Assembly: GCA_963920705.1 (NCBI GenBank)
Contig: OY987233.1
Coordinates: 868,001 to 932,000 of the forward strand
Length of the DNA stretch: 64,000 bases
Source of the DNA: Odiellus spinosus
Taxonomy: Eukaryota; Arthropoda; Arachnida; Opiliones; Phalangiidae
Direction of reading: 5' to 3'
The notes under the pieces are model-generated. The model searched no databases, had not been told where the DNA came from, and saw only the letters and a list, made by a program, of their open reading frames with translations. Positions 1 through 10,220 of the stretch are shown piece after piece. The translations under genes were made by a program, and so were the position numbers. How positions within the stretch are numbered: the stretch's first letter is position 1; each line of letters begins with the position of its first letter.

Positions 1-1
1 C

Positions 2-3000
2 TTCTATTTCTTTGTCTAGGTTGGGCCACCAGAACGTTGAACGAGCCAATGCTTTCATTTTAACCATTCCTTGGTGAGTTTCGTGAAGATTTTGAAGCAT
101 AGATTTCCGTAAGAATTTCGGAATGACGACTCTTCTTCCTATCATCAAGAGATCTTCAAGGGTAGATAGTTCTAATCGTCGTTTATAATAAGTTTCAAAT
201 TCTCCAGTGGTGTAGTGCGACTGCCATCCATTTCTTAATTGATGTAAGACTGTGGTCAGAGTGTAATCATTCTTCGTTTCTTCTCGCAGTTGTTTTGGAG
301 TAATTGGTCCGGATTCCAGTTGTTTGATAAGTAGAACTGACTCTACTGGAAGTGTGATTTCTTTTAGTGGAGCTTCCAATGGTAATCGGCTAAGAGCGTC
401 TGCGTTGCTATGCAATATCCCTTTTTTGTATTCGATGGTATAACGATATGCTGACAGAGTTAAAGCCCATCGTTGAAGTCTTGCTGCAGCCATTTGAGGG
501 ATTGGTTTCTTCTCCGATAACAGGTAGATTAGAGGCTGGTGATCAGTGACTAATGTAAATTTTCTTCCTAGTAAGTAATCTCTAAATTTCGTTACTCCAA
601 AGACGAGAGATAACGCTTCACGTTCCAGTTGTGCGTAATTCTTCTCTGCAGGTGCCAACGTTCTTGAGGCAAATGCAATTGGGAACTCTGAACCGTCTAT
701 GACGTGTGAAATGACTGCTCCAATTCCTTTCGGTGATGCGTCGCAAGCAAGCCTAATATCTTTCGTTGGATCGAAGTGCGTCAAGAATCTTGATTTTGCT
801 AATAAGTTCTTTGCGTTGATATAAGCTTGTGCATGTTCTGGAGTCCATTTCCACGCTGATGATTTCTTCATCAAGTCGTAAAGTGGTGATAACGCAATTG
901 CTTGATTAGGAATAAATTTGGAGTAATAGTTTAGCAGTCCGATGAATGATCGTAATTCTTCCAGGTTACATGGTTCAGGTGCTTCCATGATGGCTTTTAG
1001 TTTTGATTGTTGAGGGTGTAAACCTTCTTTATCCAGATGATATCCAAGAAAATCCAAGCTTGGTACCATAAATTGACATTTGTCTCTTCGCAATTTGAGT
1101 CCAGATTTTAGTAGCGTAGCTAGTAAAAAATCCAATTTCGTGAGATGATCTTTGTCATCCAGGCCGCCAAGAAGAATATCGTCCTGATACGGTGACACAG
1201 ATTTGTGATCTGTCAACAAGATTTCCATATGTTTTTGAAAAATTGCAGAGGCAGATGATATGCCAAATGGTAGTCTGTTGTATTCGAATAGTCCTTTAGA
1301 GGTGTTGATGACAGTGAGCTTCTTTGATTCATCGTCCAGTTGTAGTTGACTATAGGCATCTTTCATATCGATCCTCGAGAATACTGTGCATCTGGACATC
1401 TTCGCGAATATGTCTTCTGCTTTTGGCAAAGGATACTTGTCGGCATCGATGATAGTGTTGGTCGTCACACTAAAGTCTCCACAAATTCGAACTTTGCCAT
1501 TTGGTTTTAGTACAGGAACTATAGGTGTTGCGAATTTGGCGAAAGGAACTTGTGTGATTATGCCTTGATCTTCCATCCTTTGTAATTCGTCTTCGACTTT
1601 ATCTCTCAGTGCGTAAGGAACTGATCGTGCTTTGAAGAAAGTGGGCAGGATATTTGACTTTTGATGAAGATGAACTTCCGTATCTTTGAGGCATCCCAGT
1701 TGGTCATCGAAGAGATCTTCATATTTGTCCAAAATGACATCCAGTGCTGTCTTCTGAGTAATGTGCGATATTTTTGACGCTTGTGGTACAACTCCGGTTT
1801 GCAATATAGGTAATTTTGACGAAGTCCAAGTTCTTCCACATAGTATTGGACCTTGACCACAATAGATGACTAAAGGTAATTCGGCGTGCTCGTTTTTGTA
1901 AAATATCTTCGGATATATAACTCCTGCTACGTTTACTTCATGACCAGAGAATGAAGTTAATCTCGTTGCGAATGGTTCCAGTTCGTAAGTCTTCAATAGA
2001 TCTTGGACTTTACTACTTGGCAAGAGTGAATACGCGGAACCCGTATCAACTTCCATCTCGAAGGCTTGGTTGTTCATGGTTACAGTAATCTTGTAAGGAG
2101 CTGGTAAATTACTGGTTTGACGACTTCGGGCTTCCATCATGTGAAAGGTTCCTGTTGAACTTTGTTCGATGGGAAGTACGGAAGAGTCTTGAAAGTGATT
2201 TGACATATTCGTGATATGATTTACGGTTGAATCTTGTGTGGCATACTCTGGAAAAACGTCATATCTTGAACTGGTATGAGTGATCTGATTCGTGTTCGCA
2301 CTGCTGGGCTTGGAACTACGACATGCTCTCGCTATGTGACCTTGTTTTGAACAATTATGACACTTGGAATCTCGGAATGGGCAATCAGCTGCTGAATGTA
2401 CAGGATCATTGCATCGATTACATTTAGAAGACTGCCTCCCTTGTGGTTTGTAAGGTTGCTTCTTGTTAGTATCTCGCTGTTGCGCTCCCGATTGATAATG
2501 ATTTTGACTTCCGGATTGACTATGACTTCGAATTCCGTTGGACCGTCTCTTCTTATGAAGAATGGATATAGCGTTGACTTGGTCATTTACTGCTGTTGCT
2601 GTCTGGCCTTTGATGTCTTGTAAATTTCGATTTGCTGACTCCATGGCTTGAGCGTATTGAATGGCTTTGGCTAACGTTTGTTTTTCCTCAGATAGTAGCT
2701 TTTTCTGAAGTGCGTCGTCTCGGCATCCACAGACTAATCTGTCTCGTAGCATGTCGTCGAGAACCGTTCCATAATTACAAAATTCGCTCATCTTGCGTAG
2801 CTCGGCTATGTAAGTGGCTATTGACTCGCCTGGTTTTCGCTCTCTGATATTGAACTTGTATCTCTGAATGATTTCGGAAGGGATAGGATTGAAATGCTTC
2901 GTAAGTGAATCCGTCAATTCTGGAAACGTCATGTCTTTGGGTGACACTGGTGATACAATACTCCGTAAGATTGCATATGTTTCTGCACCAATGAAAGTCA

Positions 3001-3130
3001 GTAGTTGAGCTCGTTTCATATTATCTTCAGTGACTTTGGTAACAATGAAGAATTGTTCTAGTCTTTCAGCATACAATGGCCACGACTCTGTTCTACTATT
3101 GAAAGATCCAAATTGACTTATAGATTCCAT
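2..3130 (-). CDS. gag-pol: Gag-Pol polyprotein of a Ty3/gypsy retrotransposon (partial, C-terminus off the window)
   Basis: One frame of 1043 visible codons starts at ATG 3130-3128, with an in-frame TAG upstream at 3205-3203. Residues about 1-205 are a retrotransposon Gag (for example YAERLEQFF, KHFNPIPSE and LDDMLRDRLVCG). Two CX2CX4HX4C zinc knuckles span residues 237-270 (2422-2321). The aspartic protease has its DTGS motif at residue 362. Reverse transcriptase covers about 450-720, with catalytic Asp588 (RIDMKDAY) and Asp650/651 in YQDD at 648-651. RNase H follows with Asp797 (CDAS), Glu838 (LEREAL) and Asp863 (VTDH). The integrase HHCC finger begins with His1016 and His1019 (LHETHQG), and the frame leaves the window before its cysteines. 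The product would be cleaved by its own protease and would drive reverse transcription and integration. Gag and Pol are in the same frame, so no ribosomal frameshift is needed. All key residues visible are present. The start choice fits the usual Gag N-terminus, a short lead before the YAERLEQFF motif. Confidence 0.95.
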   Translation of the reverse strand, partial: MESISQFGSFNSRTESWPLYAERLEQFFIVTKVTEDNMKRAQLLTFIGAETYAILRSIVSPVSPKDMTFPELTDSLTKHFNPIPSEIIQRYKFNIRERKPGESIATYIAELRKMSEFCNYGTVLDDMLRDRLVCGCRDDALQKKLLSEEKQTLAKAIQYAQAMESANRNLQDIKGQTATAVNDQVNAISILHKKRRSNGIRSHSQSGSQNHYQSGAQQRDTNKKQPYKPQGRQSSKCNRCNDPVHSAADCPFRDSKCHNCSKQGHIARACRSSKPSSANTNQITHTSSRYDVFPEYATQDSTVNHITNMSNHFQDSSVLPIEQSSTGTFHMMEARSRQTSNLPAPYKITVTMNNQAFEMEVDTGSAYSLLPSSKVQDLLKTYELEPFATRLTSFSGHEVNVAGVIYPKIFYKNEHAELPLVIYCGQGPILCGRTWTSSKLPILQTGVVPQASKISHITQKTALDVILDKYEDLFDDQLGCLKDTEVHLHQKSNILPTFFKARSVPYALRDKVEDELQRMEDQGIITQVPFAKFATPIVPVLKPNGKVRICGDFSVTTNTIIDADKYPLPKAEDIFAKMSRCTVFSRIDMKDAYSQLQLDDESKKLTVINTSKGLFEYNRLPFGISSASAIFQKHMEILLTDHKSVSPYQDDILLGGLDDKDHLTKLDFLLATLLKSGLKLRRDKCQFMVPSLDFLGYHLDKEGLHPQQSKLKAIMEAPEPCNLEELRSFIGLLNYYSKFIPNQAIALSPLYDLMKKSSAWKWTPEHAQAYINAKNLLAKSRFLTHFDPTKDIRLACDASPKGIGAVISHVIDGSEFPIAFASRTLAPAEKNYAQLEREALSLVFGVTKFRDYLLGRKFTLVTDHQPLIYLLSEKKPIPQMAAARLQRWALTLSAYRYTIEYKKGILHSNADALSRLPLEAPLKEITLPVESVLLIKQLESGPITPKQLREETKNDYTLTTVLHQLRNGWQSHYTTGEFETYYKRRLELSTLEDLLMIGRRVVIPKFLRKSMLQNLHETHQGMVKMKALARSTFWWPNLDKEIE

Positions 3131-3202
3131 ATTGAGATTTCTTACGTCAGGCAGATGTTGTGACAATTCTTGCAGATTGAGATAGCTAGCTAGAACTGTT
3201 CC

Positions 3203-3217
3203 CTAGTTTCCTTCCAT
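3203..3217 (-). other. Four-codon upstream frame in the gag leader
   Basis: ATG GAA GGA AAC TAG (MEGN, stop) sits in the same frame as Gag, 87 bases upstream of the Gag ATG. It may be a genuine minimal upstream ORF that lowers Gag translation, or the original Gag start now closed by an amber codon. The downstream ATG gives a normal Gag N-terminus, so I favour the first. Confidence 0.4.
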
Positions 3218-3230
3218 ACGTTTATCTTTT

Positions 3231-3243
3231 ATCTCCGTCGCCA
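3231..3243 (-). other. Primer-binding site for minus-strand DNA synthesis
   Basis: Minus-strand TGGCGACGGAGAT begins three bases (AAT) after the LTR end. TGG complements the CCA end of a tRNA. A TGGCGAC start is typical of arginine-tRNA-primed gypsy elements, but the tRNA assignment is an inference from memory. Confidence 0.65.
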
Positions 3244-3297
3244 ATTTGTTGTGTATTCCCATACTAACAAAAGATCGATCCACTTAAATAAAACTTC

Positions 3298-3303
3298 TTT
3301 ATT
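3298..3303 (-). terminator. LTR polyadenylation signal AATAAA
   Basis: AATAAA on the minus strand (CAATAAAGAAG), about 75 bp downstream of the TATA box. In the missing 3' LTR the same signal would end the genomic RNA. Confidence 0.6.
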
Positions 3304-3376
3304 GATGATAGTTAAAATGTTACATTCCAGAGCGAGAGTCCAAACACAAGTGGTCTGGTTAAGATAATAAGGCCTG

Positions 3377-3384
3377 CTTATATA
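3377..3384 (-). promoter_or_regulatory. TATA box of the LTR promoter
   Basis: TATATAAG on the minus strand, inside GTATATAAGC, 28 bp into the LTR. It is correctly placed to start a transcript leftward through the LTR into gag-pol. Confidence 0.7.
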
Positions 3385-3412
3385 CTATGATTAACGCCCC
3401 CCCATATTTACA

Positions 3413-3458
3413 TTTGGTTTCTTTATCAGTGTAATGTTTTTTATGTACATATACAACA
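3413..3458. other. 46-bp unique spacer between LTR and satellite
   Basis: A/T-rich non-repetitive DNA. The first five bases next to the LTR (TTTGG, 3413-3417) would be one copy of the target-site duplication; the other copy would lie beyond the 3' LTR, outside the window. The last bases before 3459 (ACA) may be the tail of a monomer. No gene is seen. Confidence 0.6.
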
Positions 3459-3809
3459 CTTGGCAAATTTGTGGATCTACACTTGGCAAATTTGTGGATC
3501 TACATTTGGGAAATTTGTTGATCTACACTTGGCAAATTTGTGGATCTACACTTGTGAAATTTGTGCATCTACACTTGGGAAATTTGTGGATCTACACTTG
3601 GGAAATTTGTGGATCTACACTTGGGAAATTTGTGAATTTATACTTGGGAAATTTGTGGATTTATACTTGGGAAATTTGTGGATTTATACTGGGGAAATTT
3701 GTGGATTTATACTTGGGAAATTTGTGGAATTATACTTAGGAAATTTGTGGATTTATACTTGGGACATTTGTGGATCTAGACTTGGGACATTTGTGGATAT
3801 AGACCTAGG
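3459..3809 (+). repeat. Array start, about 15 monomers before the first HOR junction
   Basis: The first monomer is a perfect D-type copy, so the array edge is abrupt and not degraded. D, A and then B monomers follow. The stretch closes with C-like monomers (CTAGACTTGGGACATT, ATAGACCTAGGACATT). Confidence 0.85.
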
Positions 3810-4707
3810 ACATTTTTGAATTTATACTTGGGAAATTTGTGAATTTATACTTGGGAAATTTGTGGATTTATACTTGGGAAATTTGTGGATTTATACTTGG
3901 GGAATTTGTGGATTTATACTTGGGAAATTTGTGGATTTATACTTAGGAAATTTGTGGATTTACACTTGACAAATTTGTGGATCTACACTTTGCAAATTTG
4001 TGGATCTACACTTGGTAAATTTGTGGATCTACACTTGGCAAATTTGTGGATCTACACTTGGCAAATTTGTGGATCTACACTTGGCAAATTTGTGGATCTA
4101 CACTTGGCAAATTTTGTGGATCTACACTTGGGAAATTTGTGGATTTACACTTGGCAAATTTGTGGATCTACACTTGTGAAATTTGTGGATCTACACTTGG
4201 GAAATTTGTGGATCTACACTTGGGAAATTTGTGGATCTACACTTGGGAAATTTGTGGATCTACACTTGGGAAATTTGTGGATCTACACTTGGAAAATTTG
4301 TGGATCTACATTTGGGAAATTTGTGGATCACCACTTGGGAAATTTGTGGTTCTACACTTGGGAAATTTGTGGATCTACACTTGGGAAATTTGTGGATTTA
4401 TACTTGGGAAATTTGTGGATTTATACTTGGGAAATTTGTGGATTTATACTTGGGAAATTTGTGGATTTATACATGGGAAATTTGTGGATTTATACTTTGG
4501 AAATTTGTGGATTTATACTTGCGAAATTTGTGGATTTATAATTGGGAAATTTGTGGATTTATACTTGTTAAATTTGTGGGTCTAGACTTGGGACATTTGT
4601 GGATCTAGACTTGGGACATTTGTGGATCTAGACTTGGGATATTTGTGGATTTATACTTGGGACATTTGTTGATCTAGACTTGGGACATTTGTGGATCTAG
4701 ACTTGGG
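3810..4707 (+). repeat. HOR unit 1 (898 bp, 39 monomers)
   Basis: Opens with junction monomer CATTTTTGAATTTATA. One monomer near 4111 has an extra T (AAATTTTG), giving 39x23+1. It ends in an imperfect C block (4570-4707) interrupted by a GGATTTATA monomer. It lacks the 20-bp monomer and the CTACGC pair found in later units. Confidence 0.8.
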
Positions 4708-6314
4708 ACATTTTTGAATTAATACTTGGGAAATTTTTGAATTAATACTTGGGAAATTTTTGAATTTACACTTGGGAAATTTGTGGATTTATACTTGGGA
4801 AATTTGTGAATTTATACTTGGGAAATTTGTGGATTTATACTTGGGAAATTTGTGGATTTATACTTGGGAAATTTGTGGATTTATACTTGGGAAATTTGTG
4901 GATTTATACTTGGGAAATTTGTGGATTTATACTTGGGAAATTTGTGGATTTATACTTAGGAAATTTGTGGATTTACACTTGGCAAATTTGTGGATCTACA
5001 CTTTGAAAATTTGTGGATCTTCACTTGGGAAATTTGTGGATCTACACTTGGCAAATTTGTGGGTCTACACTTTGCAAATTTGTGGATCTACACTTGGGAA
5101 ATTTGTGGATCTACACTTGGGAAATTTGTGTATCTACACTTGGGAAATTTTCTGATCTACACTTGGGAAATTTGTGGATCTACACTTGGGAAATTTGTGG
5201 ATCTACACTTGAGAAATTTGTGGATCTACTCTTGGGAAATTGGATCTACACTAGGGAAATTTGTGGATCTACACTTGGGAAATTTGTGGATTTACACTTG
5301 GCAAATTTGTGGATCTACACTTGGTAAATTTGTGGATCTACACTTTGCAAATTTGTGGATCTACACTTGGCAAATTTGTGGATCTACACTTGGCAAATTT
5401 CTGGATCTACACTTGGCAAATTTGTGGATCTACACTTGGGAAATTTTTGGATCTACACTTGGCAAATTTGTGGATCTACACTTTGCAAATTTGTGGATCT
5501 ACACTTTGGAAATTTGTGGATCTACACTTGGCAATTTTGTGGGTCTACACTTTGCAAATTTGTGGATCTACACTTGGGAAATTTGTGGATCTACACTTGG
5601 GAAATTTGTGGATCTCCACTTGGTAAATTTGTGGATCTACACTTGGTAAATTTGTGGATCTACACTTGGCAAATTTGTGGATCTACACTTGGCAAATTTG
5701 TGGATCTACACTTGTCAAATTTGTGGGTCTACACTTTGCAAATTTGTGGATCTACACTTGGGAAATTTGTGGATCTACACTTGGGAAATTTGTGGATCTA
5801 CACTTGTGAAATTTGTGGATCTACACTTGTGAAATTTGTGGATCTACGCTTGGGAAATTTGTGGATCTACGCTTGGGAAATTTTTGGATCTACACTTGGG
5901 AAATTTGTGGATCTACACTTGGGAAATTTGTGGATCTACACTTTTGAAATTTGTGGATATACATTTGGGAAATATGTGGATCTACACTTGGGAAATTTGT
6001 GGATCTACACTTGGAAAATTTGTGGATCTACACTTTGAAAATTTGTGGATCTACACTTGGGAAATTTGTGGATCTACACTTGGGAAATTTGTGGATCTAC
6101 ACTTGGGAAATTTGTGGATTTATACTTGGGAAATTTGTGGAATTATACTTGGGAAATTTGTGGATCTAGACTTGGGACATTTGTGGATCTAGACTTGGTA
6201 CATTTGTGGATCTAGACTTGGTACATTTGTGGATCTAGACTTGGGACATTTGTGGATCTAGACTTGGGACATTTGTGGATCTAGACTTGGGACATTTGTG
6301 GATCTAGACTTGGG
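4708..6314 (+). repeat. HOR unit 2 (1607 bp, 70 monomers)
   Basis: Starts with three degenerate junction-like monomers (ATTTTTGAATTAATAC and similar). It contains one 20-bp monomer at 5231-5250, a CTACGC pair near 5845/5868, and the AAATATGTGG marker near 5971. It ends in a C block of seven, two of which read TTGGTACATT. This looks like the fullest form of the unit, from which shorter ones could be derived. Confidence 0.8.
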
Positions 6315-7257
6315 ACATTTTTGAATTTATACTTGGGAAATTTGTGGATTTATACTTGGGAAATTTGTGGATTTATACTTGGGAAATTTGTGGATTTATA
6401 CTTGGGAAATTTGTGGATTTATACTTAGGAAATTTGTGGATCTACACTTTGCAAATTTGTGGATCTACACTTTGGAAATTTGTGGATCTACACTTGGCAA
6501 TTTTGTGGGTCTACACTTTGCAAATTTGTGGATCTACACTTGGGAAATTTGTGGATCTACACTTGGGAAATTTGTGGATCTCCACTTGGTAAATTTGTGG
6601 ATCTACACTTGGTAAATTTGTGGATCTACACTTGGCAAATTTGTGGATCTACACTTGGCAAATTTGTGGATCTACACTTGTCAAATTTGTGGGTCTACAC
6701 TTTGCAAATTTGTGGATCTACACTTGGGAAATTTGTGGATCTACACTTGGGAAATTTGTGGATCTACACTTGTGAAATTTGTGGATCTACACTTGGGAAA
6801 TTTGTGGATCTACGCTTGGGAAATTTGTGGATCTACACTTGGGAAATTTGTGGATCTACACTTGGGAAATTTGTGGATCTACACTTTTGAAATTTGTGGA
6901 TATACATTTGGGAAATATGTGGATCTACACTTGGGAAATTTGTGGATCTACACTTGGAAAATTTGTGGATCTACACTTGGGAAATTTGTGGATCTACACT
7001 TGGGAAATTTGTGGATCTACACTTGGGAAATTTGTGGATTTATACTTGGGAAATTTGTGGAATTATACTTGGGAAATTTGTGGATCTAGACTTGGGACAT
7101 TTGTGGATCTAGACTTGGGACATTTGTGGATCTAGACTTGGGACATTTGTGGATCTAGACTTGGGACATTTGTGGATCTAGACTTGGGACATTTGTGGAT
7201 CTAGACTTGGGACATTTGTGGATCTAGACTTGGGACATTTGTGGATCTAGACTTGGG
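6315..7257 (+). repeat. HOR unit 3 (943 bp, exactly 41 monomers)
   Basis: Resembles unit 2 with an internal deletion: the segment holding the 20-bp monomer and the TTTTCTGATC monomer is missing, so the length is an exact multiple of 23. C block of eight. Confidence 0.8.
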
Positions 7258-8130
7258 ACATTTTTGAATTTATACTTGGGAAATTTGTGGATTTATACTT
7301 GGGAAATTTGTGGATTTATACTTGGGAAATTTGTGGATTTATACTTGGGAAATTTGTGGATTTATACTTAGGAAATTTGTGGATTTACACTTTTGGCAAA
7401 TTTGTGGATCTACAATTTGAAAATTTGTGGATCTACACTTGGGAAATTTGTGGATCTACACTTGGCAAATTTGTGGGTCTACACTTTGCAAATTTGTGGA
7501 TCTACACTTGGGAAATTTGTGGATCTACACTTGGGAAATTTGTGGATCTACACTTGGGAAATTTTCTGATCTACACTTGGGAAATTTGTGGATCTACACT
7601 TGGGAAATTTGTGGATCTACACTTGAGAAATTTGTGGATCTACTCTTGGGAAATTGGATCTACAGTAGGGAAATTTGTGGATCTACACTTGGCAAATTTG
7701 TGGATCTACACTTGGGAAATTTGTGGATCTACACTTTTGAAATTTGTGGATATACATTTGGGAAATATGTGGATCTACACTTGGGAAATTTGTGGATCTA
7801 CACTTGGAAAATTTGTGGATCTACACTTGGGAAATTTGTGGATCTACACTTGGGAAATTTGTGGATCTACACTTGGGAAATTTGTGGATTTATACTTGGG
7901 AAATTTGTGGAATTATACTTGGGAAATTTGTGGATCTAGACTTGGGACATTTGTGGATCTAGACTTGGGACATTTGTGGATCTAGACTTGGGACATTTGT
8001 GGATCTAGACTTGGGACATTTGTGGATCTAGACTTGGGACATTTGTGGATCTAGACTTGGGACATTTGTGGATCTAGACTTGGGACATTTGTGGATCTAG
8101 ACTTGGGACATTTGTGGATCTAGACTTGGG
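7258..8130 (+). repeat. HOR unit 4 (873 bp, 38 monomers)
   Basis: Contains a 2-bp insertion near 7391 (ACACTTTTGGCAAA) and a 20-bp monomer at 7645-7664. It goes directly from the latter region to the AAATATGTGG segment, so its middle is deleted. C block of nine, the longest seen. Confidence 0.8.
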
Positions 8131-9323
8131 ACATTTTTGAATTTATACTTGGGAAATTTGTGGATTTATACTTGGGAAATTTGTGGATTTATACTTGGGA
8201 AATTTGTGGATCTACACTTGGGAAATTTGTGGATCTACACTTGGCAAATTTGTGGGTCTACACTTTGCAAATTTGTGGATCTACACTTGGGAAATTTGTG
8301 GATCTACACTTGGGAAATTTGTGGATCTACACTTGGGAAATTTTCTGATCTACACTTGGGAAATTTGTGGATCTACACTTGGGAAATTTGTGGATCTACA
8401 CTTGAGAAATTTGTGGATCTACTCTTGGGAAATTGGATCTACAGTAGGGAAATTTGTGGATCTACACTTGGCAAATTTGTGGATCTACACTTGGCAAATT
8501 TCTGGATCTACACTTGGCAAATTTGTGGATCTACACTTGGGAAATTTTTGGATCTACACTTGGCAAATTTGTGGATCTACACTTTGCAAATTTGTGGATC
8601 TACACTTTGGAAATTTGTGGATCTACACTTGGCAATTTTGTGGGTCTACACTTTGCAAATTTGTGGATCTACACTTGGGAAATTTGTGGATCTACACTTG
8701 GGAAATTTGTGGATCTCCACTTGGTAAATTTGTGGATCTACACTTGGTAAATTTGTGGATCTACACTTGGCAAATTTGTGGATCTACACTTGGCAAATTT
8801 GTGGATCTACACTTGTCAAATTTGTGGGTCTACACTTTGCAAATTTGTGGATCTACACTTGGGAAATTTGTGGATCTACACTTGGGAAATTTGTGGATCT
8901 ACACTTGTGAAATTTGTGGATCTACACTTGTGAAATTTGTGGAGCTACGCTTGGGAAATTTGTGGATCTACGCTTGGGAAATTTGTGGATCTACACTTGG
9001 GAAATTTGTGGATCTACACTTGGGAAATTTGTGGATCTGCACTTTTGAAATTTGTGGATATACATTTGGGAAATATGTGGATCTACACTTGGGAAATTTG
9101 TGGATCTACACTTGGAAAATTTGTGGATCTACACTTGGGAAAGTTGTGGATCTACACTTGGGAAATTTGTGGATCTACACTTGGGAAATTTGTGGATTTA
9201 TACTTGGGAAATTTGTGGAATTATACTTGGGAAATTTGTGGATCTAGACTTGGGACATTTGTGGATCTAGACTTGGGACATTTGTGGATCTAGACTTGGG
9301 ACATTTGTGGATCTAGACTTGGG
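8131..9323 (+). repeat. HOR unit 5 (1193 bp, 52 monomers)
   Basis: Contains the 20-bp monomer (8424-8443), the GGAGCTACGC and GGATCTACGC pair near 8940 and 8963, and a private GGGAAAGTTG monomer near 9140. C block of only four. Confidence 0.8.
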
Positions 9324-10220
9324 ACATTTTTGAATTTATACTTGGGAAATTTGTGGATTTATACTTGGGAAATTTGTGGATTTATACTTGGGAAATTTGT
9401 GGATTTATACTTGGGAAATTTGTGGATTTATACTTAGGAAATTTGTGGATCTACACTTTGCAAATTTGTGGATCTACACTTTGGAAATTTGTGGATCTAC
9501 ACTTGGCAATTTTGTGGGTCTACACTTTGCAAATTTGTGGATCTACACTTGGGAAATTTGTGGATCTACACTTGGGAAATTTGTGGATCTCCACTTGGTA
9601 AATTTGTGGATCTACACTTGGTAAATTTGTGGATCTACACTTGGCAAATTTGTGGATCTACACTTGGCAAATTTGTGGATCTACACTTGTCAAATTTGTG
9701 GGTCTACACTTTGCAAATTTGTGGATCTACACTTGGGAAATTTGTGGATCTACACTTGGCAAATTTGTGGATCTACACTTGTGAAATTTGTGGATCTACA
9801 CTTGTGAAATTTGTGGAGCTACGCTTGGGAAATTTGTGGATCTACGCTTGGGAAATTTGTGGATCTACACTTGGGAAATTTGTGGATCTACACTTGGGAA
9901 ATTTGTGGATCTACACTTTTGAAATTTGTGGATATACATTTGGGAAATATGTGGATCTACACTTGGGAAATTTGTGGATCTACACTTGGAAAATTTGTGG
10001 ATCTACACTTGGGAAATTTGTGGATCTACACTTGGGAAATTTGTGGATTTATACTTGGGAAATTTGTGGAATTATACTTGGGAAATTTGTGGATCTAGAC
10101 TTGGGACATTTGTGGATCTAGACTTGGGACATTTGTGGATCTAGACTTGGGACATTTGTGGATCTAGACTTGGGACATTTGTGGATCTAGACTTGGGACA
10201 TTTGTGGATCTAGACTTGGG
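9324..10220 (+). repeat. HOR unit 6 (897 bp, exactly 39 monomers)
   Basis: Lacks the 20-bp monomer. Otherwise it follows the order B run, D/E mixture, CTACGC pair, AAATATGTGG, A run, GGAATTATA, C block of six. Confidence 0.8.

Larger units (their letters stand above)
1..3412 (-). mobile_element. Ty3/gypsy LTR retrotransposon (K02A2.6-like), 5' part, cut by the left window edge
   Basis: The element reads right to left: 5' LTR, primer-binding site, leader, then a single Gag-Pol frame in the order Gag, zinc knuckles, protease, reverse transcriptase, RNase H, integrase. Integrase after RNase H is the Ty3/gypsy order, not the Ty1/copia order. RNase H to integrase linker motifs such as MAAARLQRWAL and NADALSRLPL are typical of the K02A2.6-like clade found in many invertebrates and fish; this clade call is from memory, not from a search. 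The catalytic core of integrase and the 3' LTR lie outside the window. The frame has no stop or frameshift in 1043 codons, so the visible part looks intact and possibly young. It is transcribed away from the satellite, and its LTR lies only 46 bp from the first satellite monomer. Confidence 0.95.
3247..3412 (-). repeat. 5' LTR of the retrotransposon (166 bp, boundaries inferred)
   Basis: Read on the minus strand the LTR starts TGTAAATATGGGGGGGCG at 3412 and ends TACACAACA at 3247, giving TGT...ACA inverted ends. It holds a TATA box and, about 75 bp further on, AATAAA, as expected for U3-R-U5. It is followed after three bases by a TGGCGAC primer-binding site. The 3' LTR is not in the window, so the ends rest on the TG/CA rule and on the primer-binding site and were not confirmed by comparing two copies. 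166 bp is short for an LTR. Confidence 0.75.

Noticed and set aside
1470-1490. Minus-strand CGAATTTGTGGAG in the reverse transcriptase resembles the satellite, suggesting the satellite arose from the element
   Set aside because: The match is only about 11 bases in a conserved coding stretch, and the rest of the monomer is not present. Chance is the simpler reading.
1386-1568. Short plus-strand open frame in the retroelement
   Set aside because: It is antisense to the reverse transcriptase in the Gag-Pol frame, which has all its motifs on the minus strand.
1606-1860. 84-codon minus-strand open frame
   Set aside because: Out-of-frame shadow of the protease-reverse transcriptase linker of Gag-Pol.
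2332-2847. Open frames on both strands between 2332 and 2847
   Set aside because: Shadows of the Gag C-terminus and zinc-knuckle region, which read correctly in the 3130-2 frame.
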